A DNA stretch of 59,621 nucleotides, taken from Paracoccaceae bacterium (GTDB taxonomy: Bacteria; Pseudomonadota; Alphaproteobacteria; Rhodobacterales; Rhodobacteraceae). How positions within the stretch are numbered: the first letter of the stretch is position 1; the number at the start of each line of letters is the position of its first letter. The stretch is taken from assembly GCA_020630695.1 (NCBI GenBank), contig JAHDIS010000019.1:1-59621 (forward strand), in the 5' to 3' direction. The position numbers and the translations under genes were made by a program. Positions 46,177 to 54,610 of this stretch are shown here, one piece after another. The notes under the pieces are model-generated. The model saw only the letters and a list, made by a program, of their open reading frames with translations, did not search any database and had not been told where the DNA came from.

Positions 46177-46845
46177 TTGAGATACGCTTTTGACAGTACG
46201 GGATTGGCAGTGTTCGGGGCCGGGTATTTCAAAGGTAAGGTGGTCGCCATCATGGGCGCAGAGCATCCTCTGGGAAGCTCGCTCGCGTTGCGTTTCAGCG
46301 GGTTTGGCGCGACCGTCATCGCGATTGGCGAAGACGAGGAAAGCCTGCATGGGCTGGCCCGCACCAATCCCGAACAAATAGAACCCCTGGCCCTGCGCAG
46401 TGGACGTGCTGATGTTTTGGGGCTTTTGCGCGATGCTTGGGGTGATGAGCCGCTTGATTGCTATATCGACACCAGCCCGATTTCCGCCGAGCGGCAAAAG
46501 CTGCAGGCTCCGGATATATTCGCCAAATCTGCCGGAACCGCGGCGGCACTGGTCCGTGGCATCCGCAATGGGCAGGCCCGTGCGGTTCTGGCCATGCCCG
46601 CAGTCAGCAGCGCATCAAGCCCGACGGAAACAGCCAGACATGCAGGATACACGGCGCTGGTGCGCCAGTTCGGCAAGGAATGCATGCCGGGCCGGTTTTG
46701 CGGAGCAGAGGTGCCGGGCGATCTGGAGTGGTCGTCGGAACAATGCCTGTCTATTGGCGATGCGATCATGATGCTGGTGCATCCGGTGTCACGTGCCGTT
46801 GCGCAAGGCACGGTTATCGGGCTTGCACTGGATCGGCGCAAATAG
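46177..46845 (+). CDS. SDR-like Rossmann-fold protein, catalytic motif degenerate
   Basis: About 222 residues with a Rossmann-like nucleotide-binding start (KVVAIMGAEHPLGSSLALRF) as in short-chain dehydrogenases. The glycine pattern is loose, and the catalytic Tyr-x-x-x-Lys is not present: HAGYTALVRQF has Val where Lys is expected. It may be a non-catalytic relative. The start is uncertain; 46177 is the most upstream ATG, but a shorter version near 46210 would fit better. It lies between dgt and the antiporter gene. Confidence 0.65.
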   Translation: MRYAFDSTGLAVFGAGYFKGKVVAIMGAEHPLGSSLALRFSGFGATVIAIGEDEESLHGLARTNPEQIEPLALRSGRADVLGLLRDAWGDEPLDCYIDTSPISAERQKLQAPDIFAKSAGTAAALVRGIRNGQARAVLAMPAVSSASSPTETARHAGYTALVRQFGKECMPGRFCGAEVPGDLEWSSEQCLSIGDAIMMLVHPVSRAVAQGTVIGLALDRRK

Positions 46846-46883
46846 CACGGTGCTGCCAGGTCTGGTTCACGAGGGGCGAGTAT

Positions 46884-48701
46884 ATGGCAACTGCAGAAGT
46901 GTCTGGAATGGATCCGGTAATGGCCTTTGCTCTGGTCGGCGCATTGGGCGTTGGCAGTCAATGGCTCGCATGGCGTTTGCGTATGCCTGCGATCGTTTTG
47001 ATGCTGGCGGCCGGTCTGATTGTCGGGCCGGGGCTAGGCCTGTTGAACCCGGCAGAACAATTCGGATCAATGCTGGGGCCGATGGTTGCTATCGCGGTTG
47101 CGATTATCCTGTTTGAAGGTGGACTGACCCTGAACGCCCATTCGCTGTCGGACGCGGCAACCGGTGTAAAACGACTGGTCGTCGTGGGCGCGCCGCTGGG
47201 GTGGATCGCCTCGACGGCGGCTCTGCATTATGTCGCCGGGCTTAGTTGGGAAGCATCGGCCGTTTTTGGTGGCATCATGATCGTCACAGGACCTACTGTA
47301 ATTGCGCCATTGCTCCGTCAGGCCAAGTTGTCCAAACGGCCCGCCGCTCTTTTGCAGTGGGAAGCCATTGTCAACGATCCCGTCGGGGCGTTGGCCGCCG
47401 TTCTGGCCTTCGAAGTGGTTGTCGTTCTTCAGACCGCGACAAGCGTTGGCGAAGCTGTGCAGGCGCTGGCCGTCGGCATGGCGGTAGCCACAGTGCTTGG
47501 CATTGCGGCGGGCTGGGGCGTCGCCCGTGCCTTCCGGCTGGCCTATGTGCCTGAATATATGAAGGTGCCAGTGCTGTTTGTCGTCTTGCTGGGCGTGTTT
47601 GCGCTGGCCGACAGCGTATTGCACGAATCCGGTTTGCTCACGGTCACAATCATGGGGATCTGGATCGCCAACGCGCATTTGCCGAGCTACGTGGAACTGC
47701 GCCGTTTCAAAGAGCACGCAACCGTGCTGCTGGTGTCAGGGGTTTTCATCCTGCTTGCCGCTGGCATGAGCGTCGAGTTGCTCAAATCGCTGGATTGGCG
47801 TGCGGCTGCCTTTGTGGCGTCGGTCATCCTGTTGGCGCGTCCGCTGCCAGTTCTGGTCGCGCTCGCATTTTCCAATGTGCCATGGCGCGAACGGTTGCTG
47901 GTTGCCTTTACCGGACCGCGGGGCGTTGTCCTTGTGGCTGTTGCCGGGTTGTTCGGGGAACGTCTGGTGGCGCTGGGCATCGAGGATGCGGGCCGCATTC
48001 CGCCCTTGGCCTTTGCGCTTGTGGCCGCGACCGTTGTGCTACACGGCTTTACGCTGACCCCGGTGGCCAAGCTCTTGGGGCTGACGGCATCCAACGCGCC
48101 GGGTGTTATGATCCTTGGTGGATCGCGTTGGTCCGTTGCGCTTGCCCAAGCACTTCAGAAACTTGATCTGCCGGTGATCATTGCCGACCCGAACCATGCC
48201 CATCTGAGGGCTGCGCGCGAGGCAGGGGTTGAGACCTATTTCGGGGATATCCTTTCAGAAGCGGCCGAAGACCGGCTCGATCTCGTGGCCTATGAAAAGC
48301 TGATCTGTGCGACAGACAACGATGCCTACAACACCTTTGTTGCGACAGATCTCGCACCGGAGTTCGGGCGGGATAACGTTTTTCAGATCAAGCGGGTCAA
48401 ACAGACCAGCACCCGCCATGCTCTGCCGCCCACATTGGGCGGGCGTGCCATTGGATCGGATATGACCTATTTCGAGGCAGGCGCGGCGATATCCGAAGGC
48501 AAGGAGTTCCGGGTTACAACGCTTACCGAGGAGTTCACGTTGGACGACTGGCGCGCGGAGCATCCCGATGCCTCGCCTGTGGCCGAGCTTGGGCCGAACG
48601 GTCAATTGCGTCTTCTGGGGCCGAAAACCGAGATCAAGGGCGGCGTCGGTGCACGCTTGGTTGCTCTGTCCCAGGCCCGGCCCGAACGCGCCGAAAGCTG
48701 A
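46884..48701 (+). CDS. CPA-family cation:proton antiporter with TrkA-N-like domain
   Basis: This 605-residue inner-membrane protein has about 12-13 helices (Na+/H+ exchanger fold; ENDPVG-like VNDPVGALAA near 155 is the ion-binding region). A C-terminal Rossmann domain (VMILGGSRWSVALAQALQ onwards, residue 410 and after) resembles the RCK/TrkA-N nucleotide-gating module. I set the start at 46884 (MATAEVSG): GAGGGG precedes it by seven bases. The frame extends upstream but overlaps the SDR-like gene. The ion specificity is unknown. Confidence 0.9.
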   Translation: MATAEVSGMDPVMAFALVGALGVGSQWLAWRLRMPAIVLMLAAGLIVGPGLGLLNPAEQFGSMLGPMVAIAVAIILFEGGLTLNAHSLSDAATGVKRLVVVGAPLGWIASTAALHYVAGLSWEASAVFGGIMIVTGPTVIAPLLRQAKLSKRPAALLQWEAIVNDPVGALAAVLAFEVVVVLQTATSVGEAVQALAVGMAVATVLGIAAGWGVARAFRLAYVPEYMKVPVLFVVLLGVFALADSVLHESGLLTVTIMGIWIANAHLPSYVELRRFKEHATVLLVSGVFILLAAGMSVELLKSLDWRAAAFVASVILLARPLPVLVALAFSNVPWRERLLVAFTGPRGVVLVAVAGLFGERLVALGIEDAGRIPPLAFALVAATVVLHGFTLTPVAKLLGLTASNAPGVMILGGSRWSVALAQALQKLDLPVIIADPNHAHLRAAREAGVETYFGDILSEAAEDRLDLVAYEKLICATDNDAYNTFVATDLAPEFGRDNVFQIKRVKQTSTRHALPPTLGGRAIGSDMTYFEAGAAISEGKEFRVTTLTEEFTLDDWRAEHPDASPVAELGPNGQLRLLGPKTEIKGGVGARLVALSQARPERAES

Positions 48702-48785
48702 CAAGGCCCGGATGATGCGCCGCTAGACATTTGACGCCCCGGGCCAGCGTGTTAGAGGGGGCGTCAAATCCGTTGGAGAGCTTTA

Positions 48786-50525
48786 ATGAACCTCTTTTCC
48801 GATATCCGCTCGCTCGTGATCGCTTCCTTGCAGGACAGCGGTGTTCTGAACGAAGCCCCGGACGCAAACCTCGACCCGATCACGGTTGAGCCACCGCGCG
48901 ATGCGGCCCATGGCGATATGGCGACCAACGCTGCCATGGTTCTGGCCAAACCCCTGCGTCAGAAGCCACGCGATATCGCGGAAACTTTGGCCGCCGTGCT
49001 GGTCAAGGATGATCGGATCGCAAGCGCCGAGGTTGCGGGACCGGGGTTCCTCAATCTGCGGCTGGCCGCTGGCGTGTGGCAAGGCCTGCCTTCTGCGGTG
49101 CTGGCACTGGGCAAGGACTTTGGCCGTTCGTCCTTGGGGCAGGGCAAGAAAGTGAACGTTGAGTTTGTCTCGGCCAACCCGACCGGCCCGATGCATGTGG
49201 GCCACGCACGCGGTGCGATCGTGGGGGATGCCATGGCGAGCCTTCTGGATTTTGCCGGCTTCGATGTGACGCGCGAATACTACATCAACGACGGTGGCGC
49301 GCAGGTTGATGTTCTGGCGCGGTCCGTCTACCTGCGCTACCTCGAAGCGCACGGGCAGGAAGTCGAGTTTGCGGACGGCACCTATCCCGGTGACTACCTC
49401 GTGCCTGTGGGCGAAGCGCTCAAGGCCAAGGTAGGCGACGATTATCTCGATAAGGGTGAACAATACTGGCTGGCCGACGTGCGCGAATTCGCGACCGACG
49501 CGATGATGGATCTGATCCGCGCGGACCTGAAGGCGCTGGGCGTCGAGATGGATCACTTCTTCAGCGAAAAGTCGCTGTACGGGACAGGCAAGATCGAAGC
49601 GGCGATCCAGACGCTCGACGAAAAGGGCCTGATCTATCGTGGTGTTCTTGAGCCGCCAAAGGGCAAGAAGCCCGAGGACTGGGAGCCGCGTGAGCAAACG
49701 CTGTTCAAAAGCACCGAACACGGCGACGACGTGGATCGTCCGATCATGAAATCAGACGGCAGCTGGACCTATTTCGCGCCGGATATTGCGTACCACTATG
49801 ACAAGGTGGCGCGCGGTTTTGATCTGTTGATCGACATTTTTGGGGCCGATCATGGTGGCTACGTCAAACGGATGAAGGCCGCCGTTTCGGCCCTGTCCGA
49901 TGGCAAGGTCCCACTGGACATCAAATTGCTACAACTGGTGAAGCTCTACAAAAACGGCGAGCCTTTCAAAATGTCCAAGCGTGCCGGGACTTTTGTCACT
50001 CTGCGCGATGTTGTGGACATGGTCGGGCCTGACGTGGCCCGGTTCCACATGCTGACCCGCAAAAACGATGCCGCGCTGGACTTTGATTTTGACAAGGTGG
50101 TGGAGCAATCCAAGGAAAACCCGGTCTTTTACGTTCAGTACGCGCATGCCCGCGTGTGTTCGGTGATCCGCAAGGCCGCGGATGAAGGCATGGATGTCAG
50201 CGATGCAAGCCTTGCCAAGGCAGACCTGAGCGGGATGACCCACGACGCGGAATTGACGTTGGCCCGGAAGATCGCGGAATGGCCGCGGCTGGTCGAGATC
50301 GCGGCAAAAGGCAACGAGCCGCACCGGATTGCCACATTCCTCAGTGAACTGGCTGCCGAGCTGCACGCGCTGTGGAACCGCGGCAATGATGAGCCTGAGC
50401 TGCGCTTTGTTCAGGGCGATGAGGCCACAACTCAGGCCAAGATCGCGTTGGCCCGTGCCACGGCGGTTGTTATTTCTGCTGGTCTTGCTATCTTGGGCGT
50501 GACTCCGATGGAGGAAATGCGCTGA
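48786..50525 (+). CDS. argS: Arginyl-tRNA synthetase
   Basis: A class I synthetase that charges tRNA-Arg. The 579-residue chain has an N-terminal Add1 domain, the HIGH-type motif SANPTGPMHVGHARGA near 125-140, a KMSKS-type FKMSKRAGTF near 396 and the C-terminal DALR domain. Length is normal. It is followed by the SPOR, nagZ and scpAB genes. Confidence 0.97.
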   Translation: MNLFSDIRSLVIASLQDSGVLNEAPDANLDPITVEPPRDAAHGDMATNAAMVLAKPLRQKPRDIAETLAAVLVKDDRIASAEVAGPGFLNLRLAAGVWQGLPSAVLALGKDFGRSSLGQGKKVNVEFVSANPTGPMHVGHARGAIVGDAMASLLDFAGFDVTREYYINDGGAQVDVLARSVYLRYLEAHGQEVEFADGTYPGDYLVPVGEALKAKVGDDYLDKGEQYWLADVREFATDAMMDLIRADLKALGVEMDHFFSEKSLYGTGKIEAAIQTLDEKGLIYRGVLEPPKGKKPEDWEPREQTLFKSTEHGDDVDRPIMKSDGSWTYFAPDIAYHYDKVARGFDLLIDIFGADHGGYVKRMKAAVSALSDGKVPLDIKLLQLVKLYKNGEPFKMSKRAGTFVTLRDVVDMVGPDVARFHMLTRKNDAALDFDFDKVVEQSKENPVFYVQYAHARVCSVIRKAADEGMDVSDASLAKADLSGMTHDAELTLARKIAEWPRLVEIAAKGNEPHRIATFLSELAAELHALWNRGNDEPELRFVQGDEATTQAKIALARATAVVISAGLAILGVTPMEEMR

Positions 50526-50617
50526 CAAAAGTGCGGCTCTGACGGGGCACAGGCAAGATTAACGAGCAGTGAGTCACCTGACGCGGCAAAGAATCGCGCG
50601 GGGGCAATGAGGCAGAA

Positions 50618-51628
50618 ATGACGGATTACACCTATGACGGGGGGCAGGCGGCCCCGGCTACGCGTAATGTGGCCAGCTTGGCAAATTGGGCCGGTGCAAC
50701 GGTGTCTTTGGCGCTGGTTATCGGTGTCGGTGTCTGGGGCTACAAGCTTCTGGTGCGCGACGTGACCGGTGTTCCCATTGTTCAGGCCATGGAAGGCCCG
50801 ATGCGCGTAACGCCCGAAGACCCCGGCGGACGGCTTGCGGATCATCAGGGTCTCGCCGTGAATGATGTGGCGGGCTCCGGCACCACTGCACCGCCTGCGG
50901 ATCGTCTTGTTCTGGCACCCAAGCCTGCGGGTCTGAGCGAAGAAGACGTGGCCCTGGGTGCGCTGGTTCCGACACATTCCCCTATGCCTGTGCAGGCCTC
51001 TATGGCGCAGAACAGTCGCCTGATGGAACTCACACCCGAAGAGATTGCCGAAGACGCGGGCCTTGCACCGCCTCTGAACGGAGACGATCAGCTTGGCGCG
51101 CTCGTTGCTCAGTTGACTGCCGATGCGCAACCGCTCAGCGATCTCGCGCCGGGAGAAACTAAGCCGATTGTCACGGCGCTTGATGGGGTGGCGCAAAGCC
51201 CGATCGTCAATGACACCTCTGTTGCGGGCGGTTTGGCGCGTTCGCTGCGTCCACGTTTGCGCCCGGCCGGACTGGGTGGCGGCGTGCGCGTTGCTTCCGC
51301 TGATGCAGGGCAGGTTGTTGCTGTTGCCGCGCCTGCTGCCAGTGGCGTTAAGGAAATTGACCCGACCACGTTGCCCGCAGGCACCCGTCTTGTGCAGATC
51401 GGCGCTTTCGACAGCCCCGAGACTGCGCGGTCCGAATGGCAGCGGCTGGAAGGGCGCTTTGGTGACTACCTCGACGGCAAAGCCCGTGTGATCCAAAAGG
51501 CCAGCTCAGGCGGCCGCGTGTTCTATCGCCTTCGGGCGCAGGGCTTTGAGGATCTGTCTGACGCGCGCCGCTTCTGCGCTGCTTTTGTTGCCGGCAAGGT
51601 CGATTGCATCCCAGTGGTGACGCGATGA
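50618..51628 (+). CDS. SPOR-domain membrane protein
   Basis: A 336-residue protein with one membrane helix (LANWAGATVSLALVIGVGVW near 20-40), a long disordered periplasmic linker and a C-terminal SPOR domain (TRLVQIGAFDSPETARSEW through DCIPVV). SPOR domains bind denuded glycan at the division septum. Its stop overlaps the nagZ start by four bases (ATGA). GAGGC precedes the ATG. Confidence 0.9.
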   Translation: MTDYTYDGGQAAPATRNVASLANWAGATVSLALVIGVGVWGYKLLVRDVTGVPIVQAMEGPMRVTPEDPGGRLADHQGLAVNDVAGSGTTAPPADRLVLAPKPAGLSEEDVALGALVPTHSPMPVQASMAQNSRLMELTPEEIAEDAGLAPPLNGDDQLGALVAQLTADAQPLSDLAPGETKPIVTALDGVAQSPIVNDTSVAGGLARSLRPRLRPAGLGGGVRVASADAGQVVAVAAPAASGVKEIDPTTLPAGTRLVQIGAFDSPETARSEWQRLEGRFGDYLDGKARVIQKASSGGRVFYRLRAQGFEDLSDARRFCAAFVAGKVDCIPVVTR

Positions 51629-52623
51629 CACGCCGTTTTGGCGCGGCCATTCTGGGCTGTGCCGGAACGCGCCTGACTTCAGAAGAAAAACGTTTCTTTT
51701 CAGATTGCTATCCGGCGGGATTCATTCTGTTTTCCCGCAATCTCGAAGATGCTGACGACATTCGGGCGCTGTGTTCGGATATGCGTGATGCTGTAGGTTG
51801 GCACGCGCCTATTTTCATCGATCAGGAAGGTGGCCGCGTTCAGCGGATGCGGGCGCCTTTGGCGCGTGAATGGCTGCCGCCGTTGGATGATGTAGCCCGG
51901 TTTGGCGATCACGCTGCCGAGGCAATGGCCCTGCGGTACAAGATCATCAGCGCAGAACTGCTGGCCCTTGGGATTGATGGGAACTGTTCGCCGGCGTTGG
52001 ATGTGGCCCGTCCGCAGACCCATGCAGTGCTGCGCAATCGGCTTCTTGGAGATCAACCGGACAAGGTGGCCGAGATCGGGTTGGCTGTTGCGCAGGCCCA
52101 TCTGGACAGCGGCGTTCTGCCTGTGATCAAGCATATTCCCGGCCATGGTCTGGGAACCTTGGACAGTCATCTTGAACTGCCGCGTGTTTCAGCCCCACGG
52201 GACGTTCTGGACAGCATTGATTTCAAGGCGTTTGAACCCTTTGGCCACATGCCGTTGGGCATGTCGGCGCATCTGGTGTTCGAAGCCATTGATCCGGACA
52301 ATCCCGCGACGATTTCGCCAGCCATGATTGACCTGATCCGCAAGCAGATCGGGTTTGGCGGGTTCCTGATGACGGATGACATTTCGATGGAAGCGTTGTC
52401 CGGAACGGTTGAAGAACGCGGCGCGGCGGCGCTGGCCGCCGGGTGCGACGCGGTTTTGCACTGCAACGGCAAAATGCACGAAATGCAGCCGCTGATGGAA
52501 CGGATCGGAACCCTGGGTGAGCCGGCCCAAAGGCGCATGCAAGCCGCACTGGATATGCGGAAAACACCTGCACCCATTGACATCGCGGCCTTGGAATCGG
52601 ACCTTGAGGCGCTGTTGCCATAA
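51625..52623 (+). CDS. nagZ: Beta-N-acetylhexosaminidase NagZ
   Basis: A GH3 enzyme of peptidoglycan recycling that releases GlcNAc from muropeptides in the cytosol. The 332-residue chain has the hallmark KHIPGHGLGTLDSH, with His of GHG as the acid/base, and DDISMEAL with the Asp nucleophile. The start at 51625 is coupled to the SPOR gene. Confidence 0.95.
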   Translation: MTRRFGAAILGCAGTRLTSEEKRFFSDCYPAGFILFSRNLEDADDIRALCSDMRDAVGWHAPIFIDQEGGRVQRMRAPLAREWLPPLDDVARFGDHAAEAMALRYKIISAELLALGIDGNCSPALDVARPQTHAVLRNRLLGDQPDKVAEIGLAVAQAHLDSGVLPVIKHIPGHGLGTLDSHLELPRVSAPRDVLDSIDFKAFEPFGHMPLGMSAHLVFEAIDPDNPATISPAMIDLIRKQIGFGGFLMTDDISMEALSGTVEERGAAALAAGCDAVLHCNGKMHEMQPLMERIGTLGEPAQRRMQAALDMRKTPAPIDIAALESDLEALLP

Positions 52624-52634
52624 CCCGGGCCTCC

Positions 52635-53432
52635 ATGACCGAAAACGAGTTCTCCTTTTCTGACGTTCAATCCGTCTCGGACCGGCTGGCAGCCGAGTCT
52701 CTGGTCGTGGATGTGGACGGGTTCGAGGGACCGCTCGATCTGTTGCTGACCATGGCGCGCACCCAGAAGGTGGACCTGCGCAAAATTTCAATCCTAGAGT
52801 TGTCCAAGCAATACCTGGGCTTTGTGGAAAAAGCCAAGGAACTGAGGATCGAACTGGCGGCTGATTATCTGGTGATGGCTGCTTGGCTTGCGTTTCTGAA
52901 ATCTCGCTTGCTGCTGCCGCCAGACCCAACCGAAGAGGGGCCTTCGGGTGAAGAACTGGCGGCGCATCTGGCCTTTCAGCTTGAGCGCCTGCAGGCCATG
53001 CGCGAGGCTGCAGCCAAGTTGATGGCCCGCGATCAGCTGGGGCGCGATTTCTTCGCGCGGGGGCTGCCAGAGGAAATGGAACGCGTGCGGCGCGTGACCT
53101 ACACGGCCACGCTGCTCGATCTGATGCAGGCCTATGCCCGAATTCGCACACGTGACGAATTCAGGCCTTTCGTGATGGATCGCGACAGTGTCTTTACCAT
53201 GGAGCAGGCACTGGATCGCATGCGCAACATGATCGGGTTTGCCGGGACTTGGACGGATATTCAAAGCTATCTGCCTGACGGCTGGGAAGACGACCCGGTC
53301 AAATGGCGTTCGGCCACTGCCGCGACCTTTGCGGCGTCGCTGGAACTGGTCAAGGAAGGCAAGGCCGAGTTGCAGCAGAATGAACTGTTCTCACCCATCA
53401 TGTTGCGCCGCCGGGAGGATAGCCGTGACTGA
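52635..53432 (+). CDS. scpA: Segregation and condensation protein A
   Basis: ScpA is the kleisin of the bacterial SMC complex for chromosome segregation. The 265-residue chain starts with VDGFEGPLDLLLTMARTQKV, the SMC-head binding part, and has a C-terminal winged helix. It overlaps scpB by eight bases. Confidence 0.96.
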   Translation: MTENEFSFSDVQSVSDRLAAESLVVDVDGFEGPLDLLLTMARTQKVDLRKISILELSKQYLGFVEKAKELRIELAADYLVMAAWLAFLKSRLLLPPDPTEEGPSGEELAAHLAFQLERLQAMREAAAKLMARDQLGRDFFARGLPEEMERVRRVTYTATLLDLMQAYARIRTRDEFRPFVMDRDSVFTMEQALDRMRNMIGFAGTWTDIQSYLPDGWEDDPVKWRSATAATFAASLELVKEGKAELQQNELFSPIMLRRREDSRD

Positions 53433-54111
53433 TACACCACCTGAAGCGCCGCAGGACGAGGACGATAGCCCGCGCGAGTCGCTGTTCGAAGCGCCGCCCA
53501 TGGCCGAACAGGAACGCATGGTCGAGGCAATCCTTTTTGCATCTGCCGATCCGGTGTCGGTCAAGGAATTGAACGATCGGATGCCGCATGGCTGCGATGC
53601 CGCCGAGGCATTGGTCTATCTGCGCAAACGCTATGAGGGACGGGGCGTGCAGGTGGTCAAGGTTGGCGATGCATGGGCAATCCGAACCGCCGCTGATCTG
53701 GGTTTCCTGATGCAGCGCGAAACGGTTGAAACCCGCAAGCTGAGCCGCGCTGCAATCGAGACACTGGCAATTATTTCGTATCATCAACCGGTTACGCGTG
53801 CAGAGATCGAGGAAATCCGGGGCGTATCGGTCAGTCGTGGCACTGTGGATCAGTTGCTTGAAATGGAGTGGATCCGCTTTGGGCGTCGCCGGATGACACC
53901 CGGCCGCCCGGTAACGTTCGTCGTTACGCAAACGTTCCTCGATCACTTTGGGCTGGAATCGGCGCGCGATTTGCCGGGGCTTGCCGATTTGCGCGCGGCT
54001 GGTTTGCTCGAAAGCCGCCCGTTGCCAAGTGGTGTTCCGTCACCGGGTGAAGGTGATCCCGACGCTGACGAAGAGACCGAAGAGGGCCAGAGCGAGCTGT
54101 TCGAGGACTGA
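53425..54111 (+). CDS. scpB: Segregation and condensation protein B
   Basis: ScpB dimers bind ScpA in the SMC complex. I chose the GTG at 53425: GGGAGG lies six bases upstream, and it overlaps scpA by eight bases. Two winged-helix domains are visible (EAILFASADPVSVKEL; RAAIETLAIISYHQPVTRAE with the RG-V-S region after it). The C-terminus is acidic. Length is 228. Confidence 0.95.
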   Translation: MTDTPPEAPQDEDDSPRESLFEAPPMAEQERMVEAILFASADPVSVKELNDRMPHGCDAAEALVYLRKRYEGRGVQVVKVGDAWAIRTAADLGFLMQRETVETRKLSRAAIETLAIISYHQPVTRAEIEEIRGVSVSRGTVDQLLEMEWIRFGRRRMTPGRPVTFVVTQTFLDHFGLESARDLPGLADLRAAGLLESRPLPSGVPSPGEGDPDADEETEEGQSELFED

Positions 54112-54241
54112 TCGCGCATCGGACCAAGTGCGCGTGCTTGGGTCACATGCCACAAAAATGTGTTGTTCCCGCCGGAAAAACGTCTCGGGTTGTGGTATAG
54201 GCTGACGCAAGCGGACAAGATCCGCAGCCATGAGGTAGAGC

Positions 54242-54457
54242 ATGAATTTCAATCAAATCATCAACATGATCACGCGCATGGTTATGCGCCGGGTGATCAA
54301 CAAGGGCGTGAACGCGGGCATCGACAAGGCGATGGGCGCGGGCAAGGCCAATCAGGATCTCAGCCCCGAAGAGCGCGCGCAAAACCGCGCTGCCCGCAAG
54401 CAAGCACGCCAGATGAAGCAAAGCGCCAAGATGGCGCGCCGCATGAGTCGTTTCTGA
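54242..54457 (+). CDS. Small basic conserved protein
   Basis: A 71-residue protein with no named family. The first 30 residues form an amphipathic or weakly hydrophobic helix rich in Met and Ile. The rest is highly basic, with Lys/Arg/Ala/Gln and many Met, and is likely helical. GAGGT lies six bases before the ATG, which supports translation. I have the impression it is conserved in Rhodobacteraceae. The basic tail could bind nucleic acid or acidic lipid; that is speculation. Confidence 0.72.
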   Translation: MNFNQIINMITRMVMRRVINKGVNAGIDKAMGAGKANQDLSPEERAQNRAARKQARQMKQSAKMARRMSRF

Positions 54458-54554
54458 CATCAGAAGACCCGCATGATCACGCCAGTCTTGCCGGATACGG
54501 ACCTGCGTTCGTAAAAGTGATCCAATAACCGGCAAATTCCCGCCCGGATGTGTT

Positions 54555-54581
54555 TTGACCGCGCTGCCAATGCCGTATAGT
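54555..54581 (+). promoter_or_regulatory. Candidate sigma-70 promoter for mrcA
   Basis: TTGACC and TATAGT lie 15 bases apart, or 17 if the upstream hexamer TTTTGA is taken. They sit about 30 bases before the GTG start of the PBP1a gene. The AAGGAG ribosome-binding site follows. Confidence 0.4.
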
Positions 54582-54610
54582 GAACCGGCAATCGGGCAAG
54601 GAGCAGGCGC

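Noticed and set aside
46458-46883. Longer N-terminus for the antiporter (747 codons)
   Set aside because: The extension lies in the SDR-like gene in another frame, and a good ribosome-binding site with a typical start is at 46884.
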